This document shows, one piece after another, positions 17,075 to 25,214 of a stretch of 64,000 nt of DNA. The translations under genes and the position numbers were made by a program. The stretch covers positions 186,001 to 250,000 of the forward strand of contig CAZNPU010000001.1 of assembly GCA_964575335.1 (NCBI GenBank), read 5' to 3'. The notes under the pieces were generated by a model, which worked only from the letters and a program-made list of their open reading frames with translations, made no database searches and was not told the DNA's origin. This DNA comes from CAZNPU01 sp964575335. Lineage in GTDB: Bacteria > Planctomycetota > Phycisphaerae > Phycisphaerales > SM1A02. Each line of letters opens with the position of its first letter. The stretch's first letter is position 1.

Positions 17075-17681
17075 GTATCAGGTGGGGGGATTGGTGGGCG
17101 AATGGAGCTGCTGCGTCACACTCGCGCCCCGTCTTGCTCATGCAATCAGCGCAGCGTGCCGTGCAACGTATCTCCGCATACCGCAGGCTTATGCCTTCAA
17201 ATTGCGTGATCAAACGGTATGGACAGCATCTAAATTATACACTTGCTGAGTGTCTCTCTGGAACCGGTCCAACCAGTCCAGGCTCAGAATCGGGGTGATT
17301 TTCCCACGGCTGGGCCATGTGGCAAAAGGACTGTCGGTCCCTTACAATTCCAACAGGATATTCAGGTGGGCCACACGCTTGCTGGCAGCGTTGAGATTCC
17401 AGCAGCCGGTCTGGGCCGGTTTGGGCATAAAGCCCTGCTGTCAGAAGGTTTGTGGTAGAAACGAGTGCAGGGCGGTGTGTCGCACATATGAGAAATGCTT
17501 GCCTGCGGATGGTGAGCAATGACACTCGGCCATCGGAAGCCGTCGCCTCACTCATGCAGGAGTGCGCGGCACTGACTCGGCAGAAGCAGCGTCCGACACC
17601 TGCCTGCCCATGGCGCAGCAAGGCGAATACGTGAATGCCTGCCTGCCGCCCGGCCCCCGCGACGAGACCAGGAGAACCGTT
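17075..17681 (+). other. Gene-free interval of about 600 bp
   Basis: No frame with a plausible start or family match on either strand. It presumably carries the promoter of the acyl-CoA dehydrogenase. I see no hairpin or repeat that I can name. Confidence 0.5.
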
Positions 17682-19607
17682 GTGTCCAAGACCAACCTCG
17701 CCAGTGAACTGAAAAACGTCTCGGCCAAGGATCGCAAGCAGATCGAGCAGGCGCAGGAGATGCTCGGCCCCGATCCGGAAACCATGGGCTTTATCAAAAA
17801 TATCTTCTGGGGCAATTTCCGCGAGGAACTGGTGTTGCCGTTCCCCGAAATCTCCGCGGAAGAAGTCGCACGCTGCGATCAACTGCTCGCAGCGCTTGAT
17901 GAATATCTCCGGAACGAGCACCCGCATTTTGAAATTGACCGCACGCAGAACATCCCCGACTGGGTGATCAAGAAGCTCTTTGACTTGGGCGTGATGGGGA
18001 TGATCATTCCCAAGGAATACGGCGGCGGCGGATACAGCATCACCAGCTACAACCGCGTGCTGGAGCGCATCGGCATGACCTGCGGCTCCACGGCCGTGTT
18101 GGTCTCAGCGCACCAGTCCATCGGCTGCGGCGCGCTGGTGTTGTTCGGCAATGAAGAACAGAAACGCACCTATCTGCCCCGCATGGCCAAGGACACCCTC
18201 AGCGCGTTCTGCCTGAGTGAGCCGAACGTCGGCTGTGATGCGGGCGGACAGGAAACCCGCTGCGAGCTGACCGAGGATGGACAGTACTACATCCTCAACG
18301 GCGAAAAGAAGTGGGCCACCTCCGGCGCCCGTGCGGGCCTGTTTACCGTGATGGCCAAGCAGAAAATGCCCGACGGCAAGGAGCGCGTGACCGCGCTGAT
18401 CTGCACGCCGGACATGGAAGGCATTGACATTTACAGCCGCAACCGCAGCAAATGCGGCATCCGCGGCACCTGGCAGGCGCGCATCCGCTTCACCAACGTC
18501 AAGGTGCCGCGCGCCAACCTGCTGCACAAGGAAGGCAAGGGCCTCAATGTTGCGCTGACATGCCTCAACTACGGCCGCTGCACGCTGTCGGCAGGCATGG
18601 TCGGCGCCGGAAAGGCAGCCTATGAGCAGGCTGTCAAGTGGGCGCAGTATCGGTATCAGTTTGACCGACCCATTGCTGAGTTCGAGCAGATTCAGGAAAA
18701 GATCGCCAAGATGGCGGCGTACTGCTACGCCATGGAGGCGATGCTGTACATGACCACCGGTATCGTCGACCGCAAGGACGACGACATCATGCTCGAAACC
18801 GCCATCTGCAAGGTCTTCTGCTCCGAGTACGGCTGGCGCACCACCGATCACGCCCTGCAGGTGATGGGCGGCGAGGGGTACATGACCGAGAACGTGGTCG
18901 AACGACTCTGGCGCGACAGCCGCATCAACATCATCGTGGAAGGCGCCAACGAGGTGATGCACAGCTTCATCTTCGCCTACGGCTCCAAGCAGCTTGGCGA
19001 ATTCATGCTGGGCGTGAAGAAGAACCCCTTCGGTAATCTCGGCGCTGCGATGCAGATCGGTTCGGAACTGTTCCTTGGCATTCGCAGGGGCAAACCCACC
19101 ATCACGCGCGTGTCGCCGCAACTTGCCGATCTCGCCCGTGAACTGGAGCGGCGTGTCCAGGAGTTCAGTCACCAGGTGAAGATGAGCTTCAAGATTCACG
19201 AAGAAAAGCTCATCACGCGGCAGATGGTCCAGTACCGCTTGAGCCAGTCGGTGATCTGGATTCATGCCATGACCTGCAGCCTTGCCAAGCTCGATAAATC
19301 CATCCGCGAAGGATTGGAAGGCCATCAGCTTGCACACGACATGGCCATTGTCCGCCATGTGTTTGCGCTGGGCGGCGAGGAAATCGACAACTGCCTGCGG
19401 GCGCTGCGTCACAACACCGACGACACCATGCGCATCGCGGCACAGGCGGCGCTGAAGCGAAGTGATACACTGCCCAACGCTGATTATGTGCTGCCTGAGA
19501 AAACGCCCGATCTCAAGGCACGCGGCACCGGCCGCACGCCCGACCAGACGCACATCGATCAGTTCGGCTCAGGATCGACCGTGCGAGCGGAAAACGTCTC
19601 CGTTTGA
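17682..19607 (+). CDS. Acyl-CoA dehydrogenase, extended type
   Basis: FAD enzyme that introduces the alpha-beta double bond into acyl-CoA. From GTG 17682, with AGGAG at 17670-17674, it has 641 residues. The ATG frame from 17562 is less likely because it lacks a ribosome site. The N-terminal helical domain, the middle beta domain (FCLSEPNVGCDAGG, GEKKWATSG) and the C-terminal domain (FDRPIAEFEQIQ, QVMGGEGYM) are followed by the catalytic glutamate region IIVEGANEVM. About 200 additional C-terminal residues resemble the very-long-chain enzymes. It is followed by a leucine-type dehydrogenase, suggesting amino acid or branched acyl catabolism. Confidence 0.93.
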   Translation: MSKTNLASELKNVSAKDRKQIEQAQEMLGPDPETMGFIKNIFWGNFREELVLPFPEISAEEVARCDQLLAALDEYLRNEHPHFEIDRTQNIPDWVIKKLFDLGVMGMIIPKEYGGGGYSITSYNRVLERIGMTCGSTAVLVSAHQSIGCGALVLFGNEEQKRTYLPRMAKDTLSAFCLSEPNVGCDAGGQETRCELTEDGQYYILNGEKKWATSGARAGLFTVMAKQKMPDGKERVTALICTPDMEGIDIYSRNRSKCGIRGTWQARIRFTNVKVPRANLLHKEGKGLNVALTCLNYGRCTLSAGMVGAGKAAYEQAVKWAQYRYQFDRPIAEFEQIQEKIAKMAAYCYAMEAMLYMTTGIVDRKDDDIMLETAICKVFCSEYGWRTTDHALQVMGGEGYMTENVVERLWRDSRINIIVEGANEVMHSFIFAYGSKQLGEFMLGVKKNPFGNLGAAMQIGSELFLGIRRGKPTITRVSPQLADLARELERRVQEFSHQVKMSFKIHEEKLITRQMVQYRLSQSVIWIHAMTCSLAKLDKSIREGLEGHQLAHDMAIVRHVFALGGEEIDNCLRALRHNTDDTMRIAAQAALKRSDTLPNADYVLPEKTPDLKARGTGRTPDQTHIDQFGSGSTVRAENVSV

Positions 19608-19681
19608 CGGGCCTCGCAATCGGCAATCGGTTTATTTTCCAGTCCCCGAAATCTCATCAAAGTTCCAGAATCTGCTCCATC

Positions 19682-20764
19682 ATGAATCTTTTTGAACAGA
19701 TCATTGAACGCGGCCACGAGCGTGTGGCGTTTCACCAGGATCCGGAAACCGGATTGCGGGCCATTGTGGCCATCCACAACACAAAGCTCGGCAACGCGCT
19801 GGGCGGCACGCGGCGGTGGTATTACGAAACCGAAGATGAAGCGATATACGACGTGCTGCGCCTCTCGCAGGGCATGACTTACAAGAGCGCCGCAGCAGGG
19901 CTGCCCATGGGCGGCGGCAAGAGCGTCATCATGATGCCCGAACCCGGCCACAAACCCACCGAGGCCGAGGCTCGCGCCATGGGACGCTTCGTTGATACTT
20001 TCAACGGCGTGTACATCGCTGCGGAAGATGTTGGCGTCAACACACAGTTCGTCGACTGGATGGCCCTGGAAACCAAGCACGTGATGGGCGGCGAGAAGGT
20101 GTCGGTCGGCGGCGATCCTTCGCCGTATACCGCCCAGGGCATCGTCAACGCCATGAAGGCGGCGCTGACCTATACCGGCCGCCCGGTCGACTTCACCGGC
20201 CTTACCGTCGCGCTGCAGGGCGTGGGGAACGTTGGCTACAACGTGGCGAAGATTCTGACCGCCAGCGGCGCAAAGGTCATTGCTGCTGACATCAACCAGA
20301 CCAATCTCGAGCGCGCGGTGCGCGAACTCAACGTGCAGGTGGTTGATCCGAGCGAAATTCTCACCGTGCCGTGCGACATTCTTTCGCCCTGCGCACTAGG
20401 CGGCGTGGTGGACGGCCACATCGCCAACAAACTGCGGTGCGAGATTTTCTGCCCCGGCGCGAACAACGTGCTGGATGATCCCGATGAGGATGCGGTGATT
20501 CTCAAGAGCCGCGGCATTCTGTATGTGCCCGATTTCATCGCCAACGCCGGCGGCGTGATCCAGCTTGCCGGACTGTACCTGGGCTACAACGACCAGCAAT
20601 TGGCGCAGAAGATCGCTGACATCGAAGCGACTGCGCTGGAAGTGCTGCGGGATGCTGAGAACCGCACCAGCACCCACGCTGCTGCAGTTGCGCTGGCTGA
20701 ACGCCGCATCGCTGAAGGTTCTTCGCGCGACCGTTCGTCCCAGCAGAAGGTCACGGCATCATAA
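19682..20764 (+). CDS. Leucine/Glu/Phe/Val dehydrogenase family protein
   Basis: NAD-dependent oxidative deaminase of 360 residues, close to leucine dehydrogenase (about 365). The substrate-binding part has GNALGGTRRW and the glycine-lysine motif GLPMGGGKSVI with the catalytic lysine region, and AEDVGVN. The Rossmann part begins with LQGVGNVGYNVAKIL. The C-terminal IANAGGVIQLAGLY is also typical. The start at 19682 is 75 bp after the acyl-CoA dehydrogenase, so the two are likely co-transcribed, fitting branched-chain amino acid degradation. A strong terminator follows at 20807. Leucine versus valine or phenylalanine preference cannot be told. Confidence 0.9.
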   Translation: MNLFEQIIERGHERVAFHQDPETGLRAIVAIHNTKLGNALGGTRRWYYETEDEAIYDVLRLSQGMTYKSAAAGLPMGGGKSVIMMPEPGHKPTEAEARAMGRFVDTFNGVYIAAEDVGVNTQFVDWMALETKHVMGGEKVSVGGDPSPYTAQGIVNAMKAALTYTGRPVDFTGLTVALQGVGNVGYNVAKILTASGAKVIAADINQTNLERAVRELNVQVVDPSEILTVPCDILSPCALGGVVDGHIANKLRCEIFCPGANNVLDDPDEDAVILKSRGILYVPDFIANAGGVIQLAGLYLGYNDQQLAQKIADIEATALEVLRDAENRTSTHAAAVALAERRIAEGSSRDRSSQQKVTAS

Positions 20765-20806
20765 AACGCCGTCACGCATCGCGGCACATTCGTACAACGC
20801 ATAACA

Positions 20807-20848
20807 GCACACGGCCGGATCACACAGGCCGTGTGCTTTTTTCATTTT
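20807..20848 (+). terminator. Rho-independent terminator after the dehydrogenase
   Basis: GCACACGGCC (20807-20816) pairs perfectly with GGCCGTGTGC (20827-20836) and is followed by TTTTTTC. A 10-bp GC-rich stem with a T-run is a textbook terminator. Confidence 0.88.
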
Positions 20849-20924
20849 TGCCCGGCACATTGCGTTTGCAGCAGACGCGAGCATCATGACTCGCGTGCTG
20901 GCGATGCCTGTTGCGCATCATCGT

Positions 20925-21107
20925 TCAGCGCGTGATTGCCGCTTTATGGCTTGCCCGCCAGCGGCGGCACAAATCATCCGCAGCTTCGGGCCAATGAGGA
21001 AACTCAAATGCAAAGCCGGATTCGTGCAATCGTGTCGGAACGACTCGGCGGCTTTTGAGAATCAGTTCTGTTTCCGTGCGCATCAACACTACGCCGATTT
21101 CCAGCAT
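20925..21107 (-). pseudogene. Remnant of SDR39U1/YfcH-type epimerase C-terminus
   Basis: The minus frame encodes WMLEIGVVLMRTETELILKS, then a run with RRVVPTRL and ESGFAFEFPHWPEA. This matches the C-terminal DUF1731 domain of nucleotide-sugar epimerase-like proteins (pattern: leucine-rich helix, SQRVVPxRLLxxGFxFxxP). The Rossmann N-terminal 240 residues are missing; the upstream sequence is csrA in another frame. I infer a truncated relic. It could instead be a short expressed ORF, but no ribosome binding site precedes the ATG at 21107. Confidence 0.5.
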
Positions 21108-21189
21108 CCATGCAGCAGTGCTGCTGCGATGATGAGGGCGGGCGCGCTTCATGCGCATCATGCGCTTATTTTTTGTGCTTGCTGTTTTT

Positions 21190-21423
21190 TCAGCCCACGC
21201 GCTGGTTGGGCGCGAGGGCTCCAAGCAGCGCTGCTTTGCTTTGCCGCTGCGCGTTCCACGTTCGCACGCGGCTGGTGCCGAGCACCTCCTTGCGATTGAC
21301 CGCCAGCGAGGCGGGCGCGTCGATGGCCAGTCGCACCTTCTGCCCCCGAATCGCCAGGACACGGATTTCAACATCATCGCCAATGACGATCGATTCGCCG
21401 CGTTTCCGAGTAAGAACCAACAT
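21190..21423 (-). CDS. csrA: Carbon storage regulator CsrA
   Basis: RNA-binding translational regulator of 77 residues; dimers bind GGA motifs in leaders and often control flagellar and central metabolism genes. The N-terminus MLVLTRKRGESIVIGDDVEI and the segment VRLAIDAPASLAVNRKEV match CsrA, including the RNA-contact residues at both ends. The C-terminal 25 residues are longer and variable, as is usual. The ATG at 21423 has a perfect AAGGAG 8 nt upstream. FliW, its usual antagonist, is not adjacent, and the flagellar operon is 10 kb away. Confidence 0.95.
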   Translation of the reverse strand: MLVLTRKRGESIVIGDDVEIRVLAIRGQKVRLAIDAPASLAVNRKEVLGTSRVRTWNAQRQSKAALLGALAPNQRVG

Positions 21424-22243
21424 GTTCAAGTCTCCTTACTTGATGCTCGCATCCATGCCCGTCTGCGTGGTTCTGTGACCCGGTCGAGCAAACGCCACCC
21501 GGCCGAATCGATGTTGCACACCAACTAGACCATATTTTTCCCCGTGAATCGGTAGGAAACTGGCCTGATTCTCCGGATGACGGTTTGATCCGCCCCAGCG
21601 GTTTCTCAGTCACATGCATGTACGGCATGCCTGCAATGCAGGATCATCGCCTGCATCCATCTGTGCTCTGACAGCAAGATGCGATCTCTCAAGCAAGAAT
21701 AGTGCGCGTTCTGCACGCATCTTTGCGCGCTGTGAACGCCCCCTGAAATCTTCATGCGGTGATTGTTGCCACATCAATCAGCCAGCATCAACGCCAGCGG
21801 CACAGCGGTGCTGAAGTACAACTGGCGATAGAGGCGCGGCCGTTTGCGCTGTTGCCGAGTGAACTGGCCGCCTGTTTGTGGGCAGTATCGCGGTGTCGCT
21901 GCAGGCTCATAGCAGCTGAATAAAGCGGGATTTGTTGTATCCAGATTCTCTATTTGCCCCATTTTCACATTTTATTTTGCTCACCAGCCTGTCCCGAGCA
22001 GGGGGCTGGGGCGGCGACTGAAGTTCGGGCGGGATGATCAGTCGCCAGTGTGATGAAAGCGAAGTGGCGAATTTGCATGGGTTTGCGCTTGCACTGTCCC
22101 GTTCGCCGAGTATCTTCTTATGGGTCCTGAATGGACCGATCGTGATGCCCCATGCCGCTTCGCACCCGGCATGCACGAATGTATACGAGAAGATGAGACG
22201 ATCGCCCATCACCATATTGGGCGAGAAAATAGTGAGAGAGATC
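21424..22243. other. Gene-free interval of about 820 bp
   Basis: Divergent region between csrA and the PEP-CTERM gene. Small palindromic words built on ATGCAT/GCATGC occur around 21615-21660, but no reading frame or RNA fold that I can support. Confidence 0.5.
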
Positions 22244-22966
22244 ATGATCAAAATCAAAGATGGAAGCGGATCGCGCAGCATGTTCTGCGCGCTGTCAGCT
22301 GCGGTTGGAATATCTCTCGCCAGCGCTGCTTCTGCAGATATCCTCATTGATGATTTCAGCGACAGCACCAACCCGGCGCTGTGGCCGCTGACGGTTAATT
22401 CCGCCAATCCGTTTGTTTCCGGCGATGAAAGCGGCGTTACCGGTGTGCTGGGCGGCCAGCGTTCTGTTGCGCTGAGCAGCTTGAACATGCAGGTGCCTGG
22501 CGTTGACAGCGCGACTGCAACGCTGTTTCCCGCTGCGGGCCTTTTGGATTTCATTTCGTCCTCAGGCGGCACCGCATCCCTGGAATTGAGCTATCTCAGC
22601 GAAAGCATCACAGCCGACCTGACCGGCGAGGCGGGCATTCAAATCGATTTCGCCGCATTCGACTTCGCCAGCAGCACGCCGATGGCTGTTACGGTTCAGG
22701 TGCAGTCAACGGGCTTTTCCGCATCGCTGACGCAATACCTCAATGCTGCAGGGCCGCAGTCATTGCAGTTCAACTTCAACGACTTCAGCGGCATTGGCAA
22801 CATCAATTTTGCTGCGCTGACTTCAATCAGCGTCACCTTCAATGCTGAAGGTGTCGAAGGCGTGGACTTCCGCGTGAGCCAGATCGGCAGTTACATTCCG
22901 ACGCCCGGCTCGCTGCTGCTGCTGGGCGTTGCGGGGCTGGTTTCATCGCGACGTCGTCGGAAGTAA
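22244..22966 (+). CDS. Secreted PEP-CTERM domain protein
   Basis: Exported 240-residue protein. A signal peptide ends near SAASA (residue 34). The mature part is Ser/Thr/Ala-rich and predicted to be all-beta, similar to jelly-roll surface proteins. The C-terminus is a sorting signal: PTPGSLLLLGVAGLVSSRRRRK, that is a PTP variant of Pro-Glu-Pro, a hydrophobic helix and a basic tail. Such tails are thought to be processed by an exosortase, which is not in this window. GAGAGAG precedes the ATG at 22244. Probably a matrix or surface protein. Confidence 0.85.
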   Translation: MIKIKDGSGSRSMFCALSAAVGISLASAASADILIDDFSDSTNPALWPLTVNSANPFVSGDESGVTGVLGGQRSVALSSLNMQVPGVDSATATLFPAAGLLDFISSSGGTASLELSYLSESITADLTGEAGIQIDFAAFDFASSTPMAVTVQVQSTGFSASLTQYLNAAGPQSLQFNFNDFSGIGNINFAALTSISVTFNAEGVEGVDFRVSQIGSYIPTPGSLLLLGVAGLVSSRRRRK

Positions 22967-23201
22967 CCGCCCATCACCGTCACCAGTTGAGCGAGAAAGA
23001 GAAAGGCAACAGCGCCGGCGCAATGCGTCGGCGCTGTATTTTTGCCTGCGCATCGCATCCACTGCTGCATCAAGAGCAGCAATAGCGCAGCCGCATCGCT
23101 GCATTCGCACGGCAAGCGCGATGCGCCTTCATCTCTATGGATGGGAGTGTGTATGACAGCGCGATGAATGGCTGCGTTGTTGTGGGCTAATTCTCTGCCC
23201 G

Positions 23202-24299
23202 CTACGTTCCTGCAGGCACGCTGCTGAACGTTTGATGCCATTGCACCGCCAGGTTCTCCAGCAGCAGCTTGTTGCTGACGTTTGAATCCAATTCGCGCTC
23301 CGCTTCCCGCAGAAGATCGATGGCGCGCAGCCAGGGCGAATCCGTGGGGTCAGTGGCGCAGGCTGCAGCAAGTTGCCTGCGCGCATACGACGCCAGCAGC
23401 GTGAACAGATGCCTTGCGCCGTCCTTGTTGGCAGCATCCTTGCTGGTTGTTTTTTCGCCATGGGCTTTCACCCACGCCGCAGCGAACGCATCGACCAGTT
23501 CAGCCATGGTTTCGCCCAGCGCGACCGGAAACTTGCCGCGCTGCAGGTCCATGAGCATCGGTTCCAATGCCTGCTGCCACTGATAAAAGCCGTATTCAAT
23601 CGCCAGTTTCGCCACGCCGGGCGAACCTTCCGCAAACTGCTCAACCCACGACAGCACAGCCGGATCGGCGCTGAGATTGCTCTGCGCGAACCATTGGCGC
23701 ATCGCTGCAGCGTCCAGATGATTGAAACGCACATGCTGGCAGCGGCTGTGAATGGTTGAATACAACCGCTCCGGCTGGCGCGTGACGAGGATGAAGTACG
23801 TCTGGATCGGCGGCTCCTCCAGCGTCTTGAGCATGGCGTTTTGCGCTTCGCGCGCCAGCAGCTCAGCTTCATCGATGATGAAGACCTTGCCATGCCCTCG
23901 GACAGCAGTGCGATAGGCGGGGGCTTCGTAATAGGTGTCGCCCGACTTGCCGCCGATCACCCGCTCGCGCAGCAGGTTGATGGGGATGTTCATCTGCTTG
24001 CGGTCGCGCAGCTCGCGCTCTTCGGAATAGATCGCCAGCTCCTTGCGGATGATGTGTAGATCGGGGTGCGTGCCAGCGTTGATCAGCCGCTGCGTCGGCG
24101 TGTCGGTTGGAGCTGCTCCGATGGGGGTGTGCGCCTTGTCGAGGTCGGGATCAAGCAGGATGCGGGCCAGTTCGATGGCGGTGGTGTATTTCCCCACGCC
24201 GCGCGGTCCGGAGAAAATCCAGGCATGATGAAACCGCCCCGACCGCAGCGCGGTCTGCAGGATTTCCAGCGGTCGGGCTTGGCCAAGAATGCGGCTCAT
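23202..24299 (-). CDS. holB: DNA polymerase III delta-prime subunit
   Basis: Clamp-loader AAA+ subunit of 365 residues. It begins at the ATG at 24299 (MSRILGQARPLEILQ). The P-loop GPRGVGKYT, the Walker B/DEAD-like VFIIDEAELL, the sensor region NAMLKTLEEPP and the SRC motif (IHSRCQHVRF) that donates the trans-acting arginine finger are all present. Unlike E. coli delta-prime, the P-loop is intact. There is an insert of roughly 40 residues after the P-loop (DLDKAHTPIGAAP...). The upstream extension to 24515 overlaps no recognised domain and was rejected. The gene is monocistronic. Confidence 0.9.
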   Translation of the reverse strand: MSRILGQARPLEILQTALRSGRFHHAWIFSGPRGVGKYTTAIELARILLDPDLDKAHTPIGAAPTDTPTQRLINAGTHPDLHIIRKELAIYSEERELRDRKQMNIPINLLRERVIGGKSGDTYYEAPAYRTAVRGHGKVFIIDEAELLAREAQNAMLKTLEEPPIQTYFILVTRQPERLYSTIHSRCQHVRFNHLDAAAMRQWFAQSNLSADPAVLSWVEQFAEGSPGVAKLAIEYGFYQWQQALEPMLMDLQRGKFPVALGETMAELVDAFAAAWVKAHGEKTTSKDAANKDGARHLFTLLASYARRQLAAACATDPTDSPWLRAIDLLREAERELDSNVSNKLLLENLAVQWHQTFSSVPAGT

Positions 24300-24547
24300 G
24301 TGATGAACGTAGGATACCCGCCTTTGCCGCTCGTGGTTGCTGCTGCCGCAGCGGGGAAGGGAAGGCAAGGAGAAGGGGGCGTGTCTCTCCCCCTCTGTTG
24401 TCTCTGTGGCCGTCCGATATCCAGCTTCTGATGTCAAAAGCTGCAGCCGGTTGCGGTTCGTGCAGGCCCCCTCACGCCGCTCGAAAGGGACAAACAGCTC
24501 AATCCGATTGCCCACGCGGCGTTTGCAGACTATTCTGTGGTTCCCTA

Positions 24548-24621
24548 GGCCGAGTACCCAAGTGGACCAAGGGGACGGATTGCAAATCCGTTATTCGTGG
24601 GTTCGAATCCCACCTCGGCCT
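24548..24621 (+). tRNA. tRNA-Cys (GCA)
   Basis: Cloverleaf read by eye: acceptor GGCCGAG (24548-24554) pairs with CTCGGCC (24614-24620), discriminator T73 as expected for cysteine tRNA. The anticodon stem ACGGA/TCCGT encloses TTGCAAA, giving the GCA anticodon. The T arm GTGGG-TTCGAAT-CCCAC is perfect. The CCA end is not encoded. Confidence 0.95.
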
Positions 24622-24881
24622 TTTCGAATTTTGAACGCTCCGTGTTCAACCCCTCCCGGCACTCGTGGCTTTCTGGAAGCGGGGGAGAACTCGGGGTGAG
24701 AGGGCTCCAACCTCTCCAGCCGGCCGGCCGGTCGGTTACAGACGCTGCATCCACGCGTCTTTTTCTTTTGGTTGATCCACTTCGCTGATGCCGGTGCGGG
24801 CGGGCCAGCTTCCTACTGCTTTCTTGTGCGCCTGTGCGTCTGTACAGCGGGCTTATGGCGTTTTTGAGGCGATTGATCGCG

Positions 24882-25028
24882 TTTTGAATCGCTCAACATG
24901 CGAAATGTCCCGCTCAAAGCGCGAAATGATCCGTTCAAAGAGCATGATGATCGCTTCAAAACACAAAATGAGCCGCTCATGATGCAAAATGAACCGCGCA
25001 ACATGCGTGATGATCCGTTCAACATGCA
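24882..25028. repeat. Seven tandem 21-bp degenerate repeats
   Basis: Seven consecutive 21-nt units with the approximate plus-strand consensus (A/T)(A/G)ATGATCCG(C/T)TCAACATGC(G/A), beginning at 24882, 24903, 24924, 24945, 24966, 24987 and 25008, with a partial eighth. The fixed positions are ATG and the CGNTCAA core. Because 21 is a multiple of three, every frame becomes a heptapeptide repeat; the minus frame 25089-24853 reads as an amphipathic series such as HVERIIT/LFERIIS/RFERDIS. Either a minisatellite or a small repeat peptide gene. Confidence 0.75.
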
Positions 25029-25202
25029 TGATGAGCGGCATTCCGGCTCGATGAGTGCCGCAACGAACGCCCGAAGCGACATCGCCCACGGCTGGCTGGC
25101 TGATTGCCTTCGATTGGTTGATTGATTATTGATTGACGATCCGCCTGTGCATCGGCGGTGGGATTGCCCGTTGCGGCGTTTCTGCGGCTGGGCAAAATCG
25201 TC

Positions 25203-25208
25203 TACACT
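25203..25208 (+). promoter_or_regulatory. Candidate -10 element of ABC permease
   Basis: TACACT 6 nt before the ATG at 25215, with no ribosome binding site. Confidence 0.5.
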
Positions 25209-25214
25209 CCTGCG

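Larger units (their letters stand above)
24622..25214. other. Intergenic region with tandem repeat
   Basis: Contains the 21-bp tandem repeat at 24882-25028 and the promoter of the ABC permease. A minus-strand frame from 25089 to 24853 runs through the repeat but has no supporting ribosome site. Confidence 0.5.

Noticed and set aside
18105..19553. Open frame of 482 codons on the minus strand
   Set aside because: Lies fully antisense to the acyl-CoA dehydrogenase, is His/Ala/Val-rich in the way of shadow frames in GC-rich genes, and has no motif.
24545..24754. Minus-strand frame reading through tRNA-Cys
   Set aside because: Its best part is the antisense of the tRNA itself, a known artefact.
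24882..25028. Possible CRISPR array
   Set aside because: Units are contiguous 21-mers without unique spacers; no cas genes.
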